Below are positions 25,930 to 36,050 of a stretch of DNA of 64,000 nt, in pieces (the stretch's first letter is position 1; the number at the start of each line of letters is the position of its first letter). Source of the stretch: Geomicrobium sp. JCM 19038 (GTDB lineage Bacteria > Bacillota > Bacilli > Bacillales > Marinococcaceae). Where the stretch lies: NCBI RefSeq assembly GCF_000698125.1, contig NZ_BAXA01000004.1:186001-250000 (forward strand). The letters run 5' to 3'. The notes below the pieces were generated by a model. That model did no database searches, was not told the DNA's origin, and saw nothing but the letters and a program-made list of their open reading frames with translations. Made by a program: the position numbers and the translations under genes.

Positions 25930-27066
25930 ATGATCAAAACAAAAGCGGCGGTACTGTATGACAGTGGTTTATCAATGCCTTACGCTAAGTCAAAGCCATT
26001 AAAGATTGAAGAAGTGAACTTACGAGTCCCTGAAAGCGATGAGCTACTTATAAAAGTACGCGCGGTCGGACTTTGTCACTCTGATTTATCTGTGATAAAT
26101 GGCAATCGTCCACGGCAAACACCAATGGTTCTAGGGCACGAAGTGTCTGGCGTTGTCAAAGCAATTGGTGATCACGTGACGGACTTTGAAGTGGGTGACC
26201 ATATCGTGACTAGTTTTATTCCAAACTGCGGTCAATGCTTACCGTGTAAAGAAGGAAGACCAGCCCTTTGTGAACCAGGAGCAGAGGCGAACAATGCTGG
26301 AACAATGTTATCAGGTGGCTTACGGATTGAACATGCAGATGGAAGTGATGTGTACACCCATATCGGAATCTCAGGTTTTTCTGAGTATAGCATCATCTCA
26401 ACAAAATCAGCGGTGAAAATCGACCGGGACGTTCCGTTTCACCACGCAGCTTTGTTTGGATGCGCGGTCATTACAGGGTTAGGTGCTGTTATTAATACGG
26501 CAGAAGTGAAACCAGGAACAGATGTAGCTGTTGTGGGGCTCGGCGGTATTGGGATGAATGCCTTACTCGGGGCGCAACTTGCTGGAGCGAAAGAAATTAT
26601 CGCTGTGGATGTAAATGATGCAAAGTTGGAACATGCAAAGGAGCTCGGAGCAACAGCTGTATTTAATGCAACTGAGGAAGGTGTGGTTGAGCGCATTCGG
26701 GAGTATACGAACGGTGGGGTACACTATGCATTTGAAACAGCCGGGGTTGTGCCGGCTATGAAAACGGCGTATACGATTACTCGTCGAGGTGGAATGACAG
26801 TGACGAGTGGCTTACCAGATCCGAAAGAAGAGTTCTCATTTCCGCAAGTCGGCCTCACTGCAGAAGAACGGACAATCAAAGGATCTTACTTAGGTAGTTG
26901 CGTGCCCATGAGAGATGTACCACGTTACATCTCGTTGTTTAAACAAGGGAAATTGCCGATTGATCAACTAATCGGAGAACGAATTACGCTTGAACAAATC
27001 AATGAAGGTTTTGATCGGTTGCACGAAGGGAACAGTCAGCGGATTATGGTTGAGTTTCCAGAGTAA
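25930..27066 (+). CDS. Zinc-dependent alcohol dehydrogenase (MDR family)
   Basis: This is a 378-residue medium-chain dehydrogenase. Catalytic zinc ligands are C49, H70 and E71 (GLCHSDLS; LGHEVSG). The structural-zinc cysteines are C100, C103, C106 and C114. The NAD-binding motif is GLGGIGMNALLGAQLAGA. The class resembles class III/FrmA-like and aryl or acyl alcohol dehydrogenases; the substrate is not clear. ATG 25930 is preferred over two in-frame ATGs upstream, because AAAGGATG would overlap those. It ends at a bidirectional terminator shared with the convergent thiolase operon. Confidence 0.87.
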   Translation: MIKTKAAVLYDSGLSMPYAKSKPLKIEEVNLRVPESDELLIKVRAVGLCHSDLSVINGNRPRQTPMVLGHEVSGVVKAIGDHVTDFEVGDHIVTSFIPNCGQCLPCKEGRPALCEPGAEANNAGTMLSGGLRIEHADGSDVYTHIGISGFSEYSIISTKSAVKIDRDVPFHHAALFGCAVITGLGAVINTAEVKPGTDVAVVGLGGIGMNALLGAQLAGAKEIIAVDVNDAKLEHAKELGATAVFNATEEGVVERIREYTNGGVHYAFETAGVVPAMKTAYTITRRGGMTVTSGLPDPKEEFSFPQVGLTAEERTIKGSYLGSCVPMRDVPRYISLFKQGKLPIDQLIGERITLEQINEGFDRLHEGNSQRIMVEFPE

Positions 27067-27076
27067 CCAAAAAAGA

Positions 27077-27108
27077 CGAGGCAACGTGAATCCACGTTGC
27101 CTCGTTCA
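27077..27108. terminator. Bidirectional terminator between convergent genes
   Basis: A 12-bp stem, CGAGGCAACGTG (27077-27088) with its complement (27093-27104), has a 4-nt loop. An A-rich stretch on one side and a T-rich stretch on the other allow it to serve both genes. Confidence 0.85.
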
Positions 27109-27110
27109 TT

Positions 27111-28295
27111 TTATGGACGCTCAATAATTGTTGCGACGCCTTGACCGCCACCGATACAAAGGGAAGCAACGCCAGTTTTTACGTCTCGTCGTTTCATTTC
27201 ATGAATGAGTGTGACGAGTACCCGAGCACCGCTCGCGCCAATCGGATGGCCGAGGCTAATGGCGCCCCCGTTTACGTTAATCTTCTCTTTCGGTAAATCC
27301 AAGTCTCGCTGTACAGCAAGGGACTGAGCTGCGAAGGCTTCGTTCATCTCGAACAAGTCGATATCTGAAACGGACAAGTTGGCTTTCTCTAGGGCCTTCT
27401 TCGTTGCCGGTACTGGGCCGATTCCCATTAGTTTCGGACTCACACCTGCACTTGCATTGGAACGGATCGTGACGAGTGGTGTAAGACCTAATTCTGCTGC
27501 TTTGGCTTCGCTCATGACGAGAACGGCCGCCGCTGCGTCGTTAATACCAGACGCGTTTCCAGCAGATACACTGCCGTCTTTTTTGAAGGCAGGGCGTAGT
27601 TTGCCTAGCTTATCTGCTGTCGTACCAGGACGAATATGCTCATCTTGATCAAAGCGTATTGGATCACCTTTACGCTGAGGGATGTACACAGGCGCAATTT
27701 CGTCTACGAAATGACCATTTGTTTGTGCTTGTTCTGCCTTTTGGTGACTCCAAGCAGCGAATTCATCTTGTTGCTCGCGAGTAAAGCCGTATTCGTCATT
27801 AATGTTCTCAGCTGTAATGCCCATATGATAATTTTCGAGTCCGCAAGTTAGGCCATCATGAACCATGCTGTCGACAAACTTTTGGTCGCCCATTCCAAAC
27901 CCACTACGGGCATTCATCGTTAAGTATGGCGCCTGGCTCATGTTCTCCATGCCGCCTGCAATTACGATTTCAGCATCTTCATTTTGAATCGCTTGTGTTG
28001 CTAAGTGCACAGCTTTTAAACCAGATCCACACACTTTGTTAATGGTCATGCTCGGTACAGACTCAGGAAGACCAGCTTTCATTGCGGCTAGTCTTGCAGG
28101 ATTTTGTCCGAGACCTGCTTGCAAGACATTTCCTAGAATAACTTCATCGATATGATCTGGAGTAACCCCAGATTTATTCAGTAATTGTTCAATAACTGTT
28201 TTACCTAGATCAATTGCTGAGACCGATGACAGGCTGCCTTGGAAGCCGCCGATAGCGGTACGAGTCGCTTCTACGATTACGACATTTTGGCTCAT
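27111..28295 (-). CDS. Acetyl-CoA acetyltransferase (thiolase)
   Basis: This is a 394-residue thiolase that joins or splits acetoacetyl-CoA. The acyl-carrying Cys is C89 (NKVCGSG), and the other active-site residues are H350 (GHPIGASG) and C380 (LCIGGGQG). It is the last gene of a three-gene operon with the two subunits of a 3-oxoacid CoA transferase. Together these use acetoacetate: activation to acetoacetyl-CoA, then cleavage to two acetyl-CoA. Orthologues in Bacillus include MmgA and YhfS. Confidence 0.92.
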   Translation of the reverse strand: MSQNVVIVEATRTAIGGFQGSLSSVSAIDLGKTVIEQLLNKSGVTPDHIDEVILGNVLQAGLGQNPARLAAMKAGLPESVPSMTINKVCGSGLKAVHLATQAIQNEDAEIVIAGGMENMSQAPYLTMNARSGFGMGDQKFVDSMVHDGLTCGLENYHMGITAENINDEYGFTREQQDEFAAWSHQKAEQAQTNGHFVDEIAPVYIPQRKGDPIRFDQDEHIRPGTTADKLGKLRPAFKKDGSVSAGNASGINDAAAAVLVMSEAKAAELGLTPLVTIRSNASAGVSPKLMGIGPVPATKKALEKANLSVSDIDLFEMNEAFAAQSLAVQRDLDLPKEKINVNGGAISLGHPIGASGARVLVTLIHEMKRRDVKTGVASLCIGGGQGVATIIERP

Positions 28296-28297
28296 GA

Positions 28298-28951
28298 TTA
28301 TTGACCTCCTGACAAGCTTGGATCAATGGTAAAGTCAGCATCTGTGTTTTCTTTGATCGATTCAATGCTGTGACCATTAAGTGCTTCACGCAACACCATG
28401 CCTTCATTTGTGAAGTCGAAAACGGCCATATCTGTAATGACTCGGTTGACGACACCTTGACCGGTAAGCGGCAAGTCGCATTGCTTCTTGATTTTTGCTT
28501 CTCCAGCTTTGTTCGTATGCGTCATAATAATCACGACTTTACGCGCTCCTTGAACGATGTCCATCGCACCGCCCATGCCTTTGACCATCTTACCTGGAAT
28601 CATCCAGTTTGCTAGATCACCAGTTTGTGAGACTTCCATACCACCGAGGATCGTTAAATCAACGTGTCCACCACGAATCATCGCAAACGACTCGGCATTG
28701 TCAAAGAAAGCAGCGCCAGGTTTTGCGGTTACCGTCTCTTTACCAGCGTTAATCAGGTCAGCATCTTCCTCTCCTTCAATGGGATAGTTCCCGATGCCGA
28801 GCATGCCGTTTTCAGAATGTAAGAAGATGTTTTTTTCAGCTGGAATTTTGTCAGCAATCATTGTCGGCATTCCGATGCCCAAGTTGACGACCATTCCTTC
28901 TTCAATTTCTTTTACTGCACGGTTAATAATGATTTCTCTAGAGTCGCTCAT
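28298..28951 (-). CDS. scoB: 3-oxoacid CoA-transferase subunit B
   Basis: This is the 217-residue beta subunit of a succinyl-CoA:3-ketoacid CoA-transferase or acetate-CoA transferase. The catalytic Glu that carries CoA is E47 in [12 protein letters not shown] 28951 is preferred; a GTG one codon upstream is also possible behind AAAAGGAGC. It ends 2 nt before the thiolase start and begins 15 nt after scoA, so the three genes are one unit. Confidence 0.9.
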   Translation of the reverse strand: MSDSREIIINRAVKEIEEGMVVNLGIGMPTMIADKIPAEKNIFLHSENGMLGIGNYPIEGEEDADLINAGKETVTAKPGAAFFDNAESFAMIRGGHVDLTILGGMEVSQTGDLANWMIPGKMVKGMGGAMDIVQGARKVVIIMTHTNKAGEAKIKKQCDLPLTGQGVVNRVITDMAVFDFTNEGMVLREALNGHSIESIKENTDADFTIDPSLSGGQ

Positions 28952-28966
28952 CACTGTCAGCTCCTT

Positions 28967-29662
28967 TTAGGCTTTACGAACCGTAAGGCGTTCGATTCGC
29001 TTTTCATAGTTTTTGCCAAGTAATAGTTCTTGCACGTAGATACTCGGTGTATGAACATGATCAGGATCTATTTCGCCAATTTGAACGAGTTCTTCCACTT
29101 CAGCAATCGTATGAGTTCCTGCAGCTGCTGCAAGTGGGTTAAAGTTGCGGGATGTTTTACGGTACACGAGGTTGCCGTAAGGGTCGCCTTTCCATGCTTT
29201 AACGAGTGCAGCATCCCCTTTAATTGCCTTTTCAAAGATGTACGTCTTGCCATCAATTTCTTTATGCTCTTTTCCTTCGGCAATCGGTGTTCCGACACCG
29301 GCTGGTGTATAGAATCCACCAATACCTGCACCGCCTGCACGGATGCGTTCAGCAAGTGTGCCTTGTGGGGTTAGCTCAACGTCTAATTCGCCATTTAAAA
29401 ATTGCTCTTCAAACACTTTATTTTCGCCGACGTATGACGCAATCATCTTATCAATTTGCTTGTTTTGCAAAAGAAGACCAAGCCCCCAGTCTGCAACGCC
29501 ACAGTTGTTACTTACGACGGTTAAGTTTTTCGTGCCTTGTTTTGCTAGCTCTACGATCGCATTCTCGGGAATTCCACAAAGTCCAAATCCTCCGACAATA
29601 ATCGTGTCGCCATCCTTAATATTCTTTATGCTTTCTGTAAAAGAAGAAGCTACTTTTGTCAT
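28967..29662 (-). CDS. scoA: 3-oxoacid CoA-transferase subunit A
   Basis: This is the 231-residue alpha subunit, identified by [19 protein letters not shown] near the N terminus and [17 protein letters not shown], the glycine-rich CoA-binding region. ATG 29662 lies 8 nt after AAGGAG; the open frame has a TTG two codons earlier. It is first in the scoA-scoB-thiolase operon and is divergent from a LysR-type gene, which is probably its regulator. A cre-like site lies in the shared upstream region. Confidence 0.9.
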   Translation of the reverse strand: MTKVASSFTESIKNIKDGDTIIVGGFGLCGIPENAIVELAKQGTKNLTVVSNNCGVADWGLGLLLQNKQIDKMIASYVGENKVFEEQFLNGELDVELTPQGTLAERIRAGGAGIGGFYTPAGVGTPIAEGKEHKEIDGKTYIFEKAIKGDAALVKAWKGDPYGNLVYRKTSRNFNPLAAAAGTHTIAEVEELVQIGEIDPDHVHTPSIYVQELLLGKNYEKRIERLTVRKA

Positions 29663-29704
29663 CGCCAAGTCTCCTTTTTCTCTTTAAGTTTGTATTCACT
29701 TTAC

Positions 29705-29718
29705 TATAAGCGCTTACA
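29705..29718. promoter_or_regulatory. cre-like site (CcpA) between scoA and the lysR gene
   Basis: TATAAGCGCTTACA differs by one base from the palindrome TGTAAGCGCTTACA, a strong form of the catabolite-responsive element. It lies 43 bp upstream of scoA in the divergent promoter region. Glucose repression of acetoacetate use is therefore likely. Confidence 0.6.
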
Positions 29719-29772
29719 TAAGTAAAATATATAATTATAATAATAGTATTCCATAAAGGAATGAGTCGTTCA

Positions 29773-30672
29773 ATGATGCAAATAAAACAGTTTCGTTATT
29801 TTATAGAAGTTTATCAACAAGTGAGTTTTTCAAGAGCGAGCGAAAAGCTTGGAATTAGTCAGCCGGCGTTAAGTAAAGTGATTGCTCAGTTGGAAGAAGA
29901 GCTAGAACTGCAATTGTTTGACCGCTCAACACGTCAACTTCAAATCACCGCTGAAGGGGAAGCGATGTATGAATACGCACAAAAAGTCATTCGTGAAGTC
30001 GAAGACTTTAAGCAAGCGGCAGTGGATCTTCGGACAAAGCACAAAGGACATTTCCGGTTCGGCTTACCGCCAGTCATTGGTTCGAGTTTCTTTCCCAAAG
30101 TGATCTCAACGTTTCAAAAGCAGTATCCTGATGCGAAGATGAGCATTGTAGAAGAGGGCGCGCGTGTTGTCCAACAATCTATTTTGCACGGGGAATTAGA
30201 TGTAGGCATTGGAATTCTTCCAATTCCATACACAGAACTCGAAGTCATTCCAATCGTCAAAAGGAAATTGTTGTTAGTCGTTTCGAATGAGCATCCATTG
30301 GCGGACGCGGAAAAGGTTATGATGTCTGAACTGAAGGGAGAGCAATTTCTTTTATTTAAGCGAGGTTTCTCGTTGTATGACCGAGTTCGGGAAGCATCGA
30401 TCGATTCAGGGTTTGAGCCGAATGTGATTCATGAAAGTACGCAATGGGACTTTCTATTAAAGATGGTGAAAGAGAATCTAGGTGTAAGCTTCTTACCAGA
30501 GACGATTGTCGAAGACTCGAATCAAACAGGGATTCATGCTATTGAAGTCGATCATCCGTTAATTCACTGGAACCTTGCGCTAATCTCACGGAAGAACGGC
30601 TACCAATCCCCTGCTACTACAGCTTGGATTGACTATGTGAAAGCTTATTTCAAAGAAGAAGCAGAGTACTAG
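29773..30672 (+). CDS. LysR-type transcriptional regulator
   Basis: This is about 299 residues. The N-terminal winged helix-turn-helix is MQIKQFRYFIEVYQQVSFSR and SEKLGISQPALSKVIAQLE. A periplasmic-binding-like effector domain follows. It is transcribed away from the CoA-transferase operon, and LysR genes usually control their divergent neighbour, so it is the likely regulator of scoAB-thiolase. Several close ATGs exist (29761, 29773, 29776). AAAGGA at 29755 fits the later two better. Confidence 0.88.
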   Translation: MMQIKQFRYFIEVYQQVSFSRASEKLGISQPALSKVIAQLEEELELQLFDRSTRQLQITAEGEAMYEYAQKVIREVEDFKQAAVDLRTKHKGHFRFGLPPVIGSSFFPKVISTFQKQYPDAKMSIVEEGARVVQQSILHGELDVGIGILPIPYTELEVIPIVKRKLLLVVSNEHPLADAEKVMMSELKGEQFLLFKRGFSLYDRVREASIDSGFEPNVIHESTQWDFLLKMVKENLGVSFLPETIVEDSNQTGIHAIEVDHPLIHWNLALISRKNGYQSPATTAWIDYVKAYFKEEAEY

Positions 30673-30785
30673 GTCGTATTCTGTTTCTTTTATAGTATAC
30701 GAGCAATCAGTTGCAATTGAAATTAGAGTTAGTGTACGATGCAACTACAATTCTTATTATTCAGACATATAAGGAGTGGGTGACT

Positions 30786-32344
30786 GTGACAGAAATGATT
30801 TTAACCGATTTTTTGGATCGTGCGGTACGAGTATATGGTGAAAAGAAGGCAATTATTGATCAAAACGATCAAGCTTATACGTATACAGAAATTAATGATC
30901 GAGTGAATCAACTGTCTCACGGGCTCTCTGCACTCGGAATTCAAAAGGGTGATCGAGTCGCCTATTTAGCACCAAATACACTTGAGATGTTCGAAGGGTT
31001 TTACGGGGTGTTTCAAGTAGGTGCAATTATGGTCTCATTAAATACACGTCTAAAATCAGATGATTATTTGTACATTCTTAATCATAGTGAAAGCAAAGCG
31101 TTGTTTGTTGATCATGAATTGTATGACTTAATTGCACCGATCTTACCGAAACTTGAAACGGTGCAGTCTGTAGTTGTACACGGAGCAGAGCGCTCATCAG
31201 GCTCATACTTTGCGTATGATTCTTGGTTACAGTCACAAGAGAATGTTCCTTATTCACGAGCAGATTTAAGTGAAAATGATTTGTGCTCCATTCTTTATAC
31301 GAGCGGGACGACCGGGAAGCCAAAGGGAGTTATGCTCACGCATCGAAACAATTACTTACATGCGCTGAGCACGATGCATCACCTTCAAGTCAGCGACCAA
31401 GACACGTTGCTTCACGTGCTACCGATGTTCCATGTCAACGGCTGGGGTTCTCCGTTTTACTATACGGCAAATGGTGCGACCCAAGTGATGCAAAAGAAAA
31501 CAGACCCGTCAGAAATGCTAGAGCGAATGGAACGATATGACGTATCAGTGATGCATATGGCACCAACAGTACTCGGCAGTTTAATCGATCAGTACAAAGC
31601 AGAGAAGCGTAACATCACGCAAGATATGCGAGTCGTTATTGCGGGTGCGGCACCGCCTCAAGCATTTGTGAAGACGTTAGAAGAAGAGATTGGGTTTACG
31701 TTTATTCAAGTGTATGGCATGACCGAGAGTTCGCCTTTGTCTCTCATTAGTTATTTGTCCTCAGAAGACGATGATTTAGTCGGAGATCGTTATTACGAGG
31801 CAAAAGCGAAGCAAGGGTTTGAAATGATTGGCTCTAAAGTGCGGGTCATTAATGACGAAGGGAAAAGCGTGCCAACTGATGGAAAAACGGTCGGTGAGCT
31901 CGTCGTCAAAGGTCATGGAGTGATGAAAGGTATTGGAAGAATGATGAGGAGACAGCACGAACGATTCGTGACGGCTGGCTTTATACAGGTGACATGGCGA
32001 CTGTTGACGATCGCCATCGGGTTCAAGTTGTTGACCGCAAAAAGGACATCATTATTAGTGGAGGAGAGAACATTTCATCGATTGAAGTTGAAAGCGTTTT
32101 TTATGACCACCCTTCGGTAAAAGAAGCAGCGATCGTCGCAAAACCTGATGAAAAGTGGGGCGAAACCCCTCACGCCATCCTCGTGTTAAGGGAAGGACAT
32201 CAAGCGACGGAGCAAGAAATGATTGACTATGCACGAAGTAAGTTGGCCCACTTTAAATGTCCTCGTTACGTGACATTTTTAGAGGAACTACCAAAAACAG
32301 CGAGCGGTAAAATTCAGAAAGTCTATTTGCGAGACTTGGTTTAA
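30786..32344 (+). CDS. Fatty-acyl-CoA synthetase/AMP-binding ligase, one frame break
   Basis: This is about 519 residues after repair. The P-loop-like motif is YTSGTTGKPKGVMLTHRN. Others are the VYGMTESSP motif, DGWLYTGD and the C-terminal lysine region GKIQKVYLRD. The enzyme activates a carboxylic acid as acyl-AMP and transfers it to CoA. It resembles medium or long-chain ligases such as those next to beta-oxidation genes. GTG 30786 follows AAGGAG by 9 nt. A T is missing near 31930 (AAAGGTATTGG); with it restored VMKGYWKNDEETARTIRDGW reads through. The next gene, an aldo/keto reductase, starts 43 nt later. Confidence 0.87.
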
Positions 32345-32387
32345 CGGCAATAGATTAGTGTAATAGCAATAGAAAGGAGTGAGGCAG

Positions 32388-33319
32388 ATGGTGAAGCACG
32401 TACAATTAGGAAAGTCAGATGTCCATGTACATCCGATCGGTTTAGGCACAAATGCGTTGGCGGTCATAACATTTATCCGAATATGCTCGATGAAGAAGAA
32501 GGACGTAATGTTGTTCGGACTGCGATCAATAATGGAATCACGATGCTTGATACAGCATTTATTTACGGCCCGAAGCGTTCGGAGGAACTTGTCGGTGAAG
32601 TTGTTAAAGAATACAAACGAGAAGATCTTGTAATTGCCACGAAAGCTGCACACAAAGCTGTTGGCGATACGATGGAGTTTGATAACTCTCCACAATTTTT
32701 AAAGCAATCTGTCGAAGATGCCCTCAAACGATTGCAGACGGATTATATCGATTTGTTTTACATTCATTTCCCAGATGAATCAACACCAAAAGCAGAAGCC
32801 GTGGGGGCATTGAAAGAACTTAAAGATGCTGGGAAGATTCGCTCAATTGGAGTATCTAACTTTTCACCCGAACAGCTAAAGGATGCGAATCAAGACGGTC
32901 ACGTTGATGTGTTGCAAGCAGAATACAATTTACTGAACCGTCAAGCAGAATCCGACTTTTTCGCTTACACATCAAAAGAAGACATTACGTTTATTCCTTA
33001 TTTCCCGCTAGAGTCGGGATTACTCGCAGGAAAGTATACTGAGAATAGTACGTTTACTGACTTTCGTTCAAAAAAGCCATCGTTTCAAGGAGAAGCGTTT
33101 AAAGAAAACCTCGCAAAAGTCGAACGTGTTCGTGAAATTGCTGATGCAAAAGGAGAAGACGTTGCGCACGTAATTTTGGCATGGTATTTAACGAGACCAT
33201 CTGTCGATGTGTTAATACCAGGTGCAAAACGGACCGACCAAGTGAAAACGAGTATCCGAGCGGCAGAGATTGCGTTAACGGATCGAGAGATACTTGTTAT
33301 TGATGACATTTTTTCGTGA
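32388..33319 (+). CDS. Aldo/keto reductase, one frame break
   Basis: This is about 310 residues after repair. It has the TIM-barrel AKR hallmarks: [21 protein letters not shown] (Asp and Tyr of the catalytic tetrad), then ATKAAH with the Lys, and a His in YIHFPDE. The C-terminal NADP-binding part is [18 protein letters not shown] 32388 follows AAAGGAGTGAGG. A G is missing near 32457 (AATGCGTTGGCGG); with it the N terminus reads [20 protein letters not shown]. It resembles YhdN/IolS-type reductases. A terminator follows at once. Confidence 0.88.
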
Positions 33320-33320
33320 A

Positions 33321-33347
33321 CGAGGAGTGTGTACTCCTCGTTTTTTA
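33321..33347 (+). terminator. Intrinsic terminator
   Basis: CGAGGAGT (33321-33328) pairs with ACTCCTCG (33333-33340), with a 4-nt loop and six T. It lies right after the aldo/keto reductase stop. Confidence 0.9.
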
Positions 33348-33448
33348 ATCGTTAGCGAATATTTTAACGCGCAGGAGGAAGTGCTGAGGGTTTGAAATTC
33401 CGAAATAACCCTTGGCCTTTGACCGCGAGGAAGTTAAAGTAGCGCGAA

Positions 33449-33511
33449 GCCAAGTGTAGCGCGGATCAAGCCGAGTGTAGCGTGGATCAAGCCAAGTGTA
33501 GCGCGGATCAA
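33449..33511. repeat. Three 21-bp intergenic tandem repeats
   Basis: Units at 33449, 33470 and 33491 are near copies of GCCAAGTGTAGCGCGGATCA plus A, with a decayed half unit before them. The same type of unit is found at 1-82. The spacing is two helical turns. The gap between 33348 and 33588 holds nothing else recognisable. Confidence 0.7.
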
Positions 33512-33585
33512 AACGAGGGAATCTCAGTAGGTTTCTTATCTTTGTGATCTGAGCTTAAAATCGTCCCGCTGAACGAATCAAAACA

Positions 33586-33615
33586 AAAACCACTGAGCGC
33601 TTAGCCCAGTGGTTT
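33586..33615 (-). terminator. Intrinsic terminator of the DoxX-like gene (minus strand)
   Basis: CCACTG and CAGTGG (33590-33595 and 33607-33612), together with flanking A/T pairs, form a stem that overlaps the stop codon of the minus-strand gene. On the minus strand a T-rich tract follows. Confidence 0.7.
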
Positions 33616-34005
33616 TTTAGGTTTCACAACGTCTTCTTTCGAATGTCCGGTAACATAAAGTGCGCCTAAGATGAGGGGGATTTGTAATGGAAGACGTAGC
33701 CAGAGAAACACGGGGTGAATTTTCTTTCCATTGATGTATGTACGATTCTTGGCTGCCATATAGATGTTAGCTGGAAAGACGACAATCATAAACAGTGCGA
33801 GAAGTTTACCAGTGAGTTTCTGACACTTTTGGACCCATAGAAGAACGGAGAAAGCGAGTTCCATTGCGCCGCTTACGAGTACAATCAGTCGTCTGAACGG
33901 TAGGAACTTCGGAACAATGCTTCGAAACAGTTTCTCATGAGTAAAGTGTAAAACACCTGCTATGAATAAGATCATAGAATAGATTGTGCGGAACATTGTA
34001 ATCAT
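33601..34005 (-). CDS. DoxX-like membrane protein
   Basis: This is a 134-residue protein with four hydrophobic segments and the DoxX family pattern ILFIAGVLHFTHEKLFRSIVP and GAMELAFSVLLWV, then PANIYMA. DoxX-type proteins are small membrane proteins linked to redox or thiol stress; their role in most Bacillaceae is unknown. ATG 34005 follows AAAGGTGTGACGTA. It is a single-gene unit ending in its own terminator. Confidence 0.8.
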   Translation of the reverse strand: MITMFRTIYSMILFIAGVLHFTHEKLFRSIVPKFLPFRRLIVLVSGAMELAFSVLLWVQKCQKLTGKLLALFMIVVFPANIYMAAKNRTYINGKKIHPVFLWLRLPLQIPLILGALYVTGHSKEDVVKPKKPLG

Positions 34006-34119
34006 TACGTCACACCTTTTTAGCTGTCTATACCATTATTTGGACTTTCTCAAACGTGAGGTTGTGGACGATTCCAAGTTCGCGTATTAGACTTAAGAGA
34101 ATAGAAAGAAGGCGTTAGT

Positions 34120-35310
34120 GTGACTTATATTCAAAGTGGGACGAAAACTTACTACGCTGCGGCGATCGCGTTATTTTTTGCTGGGTTTGTAACGTTTGCA
34201 ACGATTTACGCGACTCAACCTTTGCTTCCCATTTTTTCTAATGAATTTGGTGTTACCGCTCAATCAGCGAGTTTAACCATTTCAGTTACAACAGGTATGC
34301 TTGCTATTTTGTTACTCGTGGCAGCACCGTTATCGGACCGGTTCGGTCGGAAGAATGTGATGGTTTTATCAATGATTTTGACGGCTGTAATGGGTCTTCT
34401 TACAGCATTTAGTCCGAATTTTGGAACGCTATTGTCGATTCGAACGTTTCTCGGCATAGCTGTCGCAGGTGTTCCGGCGATTGCTATGACCTACGTTGTG
34501 GAAGAGTTTGATCAAAACAGCCTCGGAAAAGTAATGGGGCTCTACATCGCAGGTTCAAGCATTGGTGGGATGAGTGGGCGGCTCATTACAGGGGTTTTGA
34601 CAGACATTTGGAATTGGCAAGTGGCGCTTACTGCACTTGGAGGCTTGTCCCTTCTCATGAGCGTGTTGTTCGTATTGATGTTACCGAAATCAAAGCATTA
34701 TAAGCCAAAGGAGCTGTCAGTGAATCAAGCGTTACGTCGATATGGTTCTGTGTTAAAACAACCACAATTAATGGCCGTCATTTCGCTAGGGTTTATTCTC
34801 ATGGGCTCCTTCATCGTTCTCTTTAATTATTTCGCTTACTTATTAATGGAGCCACCATTTTCTTTATCTCAAGCGATTATCGGCTTTATTTACATCGTCT
34901 ATTTAGCAGGAACGTTTAGTTCGGTTTATATGGGTAAGAAAGCGGATCGACACGGGAAGCCTACAGTGATTTTTCTAGGTATTGGTTTAATGACGGTTGG
35001 TGCATTGCTCACGTTAGTGCCCATGTTGCTGGTAACGATTCTAGGCGTTGTTATCTTTACCTTTGGATTTTTTGGCGCACACTCGACAGCGAGTGCATGG
35101 GTTAGTCAACGTGCTAAGGAATATCGATCACAAGCATCTTCGCTTTATTTGTTTGCTTATTACGCGGGCTCAAGTATTGCCGGAGCCATTGGGGGCTTCT
35201 TCTATACGTCGTTTGCGTGGCTTGGAGTCGTCGTATTTATGCTTGGGTTGCTCGCTCTTGCTGTACCGGCAATCCAATATGCAAAAAAAGAACGAGCAGA
35301 AGAGCTATAG
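34120..35310 (+). CDS. MFS transporter (YnfM/arabinose-efflux-like)
   Basis: This is a 396-residue permease with 12 hydrophobic segments. The motif between helices 2 and 3 is APLSDRFGRKNVMV, the MFS loop signature, and a second copy (MGKKADRHGKP) lies between helices 8 and 9. The subgroup resembles drug or sugar efflux proteins such as YnfM; the substrate is unknown. GTG 34120 is the start, with AGAAAGAAGGCG upstream. Its end nearly meets the stop of the convergent glycosyltransferase gene. Confidence 0.85.
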   Translation: MTYIQSGTKTYYAAAIALFFAGFVTFATIYATQPLLPIFSNEFGVTAQSASLTISVTTGMLAILLLVAAPLSDRFGRKNVMVLSMILTAVMGLLTAFSPNFGTLLSIRTFLGIAVAGVPAIAMTYVVEEFDQNSLGKVMGLYIAGSSIGGMSGRLITGVLTDIWNWQVALTALGGLSLLMSVLFVLMLPKSKHYKPKELSVNQALRRYGSVLKQPQLMAVISLGFILMGSFIVLFNYFAYLLMEPPFSLSQAIIGFIYIVYLAGTFSSVYMGKKADRHGKPTVIFLGIGLMTVGALLTLVPMLLVTILGVVIFTFGFFGAHSTASAWVSQRAKEYRSQASSLYLFAYYAGSSIAGAIGGFFYTSFAWLGVVVFMLGLLALAVPAIQYAKKERAEEL

Positions 35311-35964
35311 AAGTTGTTTTTCCAATCAAGAAATTTGAGGCGGTATTCTTCATAACGATCCATGTTAATGATTGGACCGCACTCGTGAATCACCCAAGGG
35401 TAACCTTGTTGTGGGACGCCAATTTCGTACCCGTGCGCTTTAAACTTTTCGCATTGAGAAATATCATAGAAATGCCAATGGTCAAAGACCGAAGACTCCC
35501 ATTCAAGGTCGTATTGGGTCATGATGATCAAACCGTCAATCGCTTCAACTGACTGATAATGACTTGTTGGTTCATGAAGTACTGACATCACGTAGTAACC
35601 TTTGTCTTCGAGTACTTTTCCGAACCGATTTGGACTGTCCCACCAGAGGCCTTGATCGTTGAGGTGTTCGCATCCTACAACACCGAGCATCCCAACCTTC
35701 GGAGAGTGAAGAAAAATCTCGAGCATATTGTAAAGCATCATATGATGGATAATCATCACATCTTGATGTAGATAAATCTTATATTTAGCGTCGGTTTTCT
35801 TCAACCCGTTATTGTACCCTTCTGTCATACTGTTTGCACCGCGTATGCCGATGATTTCAATCTTATACTTTGGGGACCGATAAAAGCGCGATATGCCGTA
35901 AGCACTTTGCATAGTGAGATTCGTCGTTCACACACAATATAAATGCGATTTTTGTATCGTCCAT
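35202..35964 (-). CDS. StrF-type glycosyltransferase (family 2-like), two frame breaks
   Basis: This soluble glycosyltransferase-like protein of about 220 residues is of the type annotated by the StrF domain. The core is IEIIGIRGANSMTEGYN, then YKIYLHQDVMIIH and GMLGVVGCEHL. The true start is probably ATG 35964 behind GGGGAGAGTAC. It encodes MDDTKIAFILCVNDESHYAK in another frame that rejoins near 35895. At the other end, an A run at 35320 (GGAAAAACAA) probably lacks one A. With it the protein ends LDWKKQLL at 35305, next to the MFS stop. As read, the frame runs on antisense into the MFS gene to 35202, which is unlikely to be real. It may modify a surface polymer. Confidence 0.7.
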
Positions 35965-36050
35965 GTACTCTCCCCGCTTTACTTGTTCTGAAACTATCTA
36001 TATGCAACCAAAACGAATTAGCCACAAGAAATTTAAGGAGGTGCTAGCTG

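Noticed and set aside
33449-33511. Short 21-bp repeats considered as CRISPR
   Set aside because: There are no spacers between units; it is a simple tandem array.
35202-35304. The C-terminal extension of the glycosyltransferase frame into the MFS gene
   Set aside because: It is antisense to the conserved end of the MFS gene. One more A at 35320 gives a stop right beside the MFS stop.
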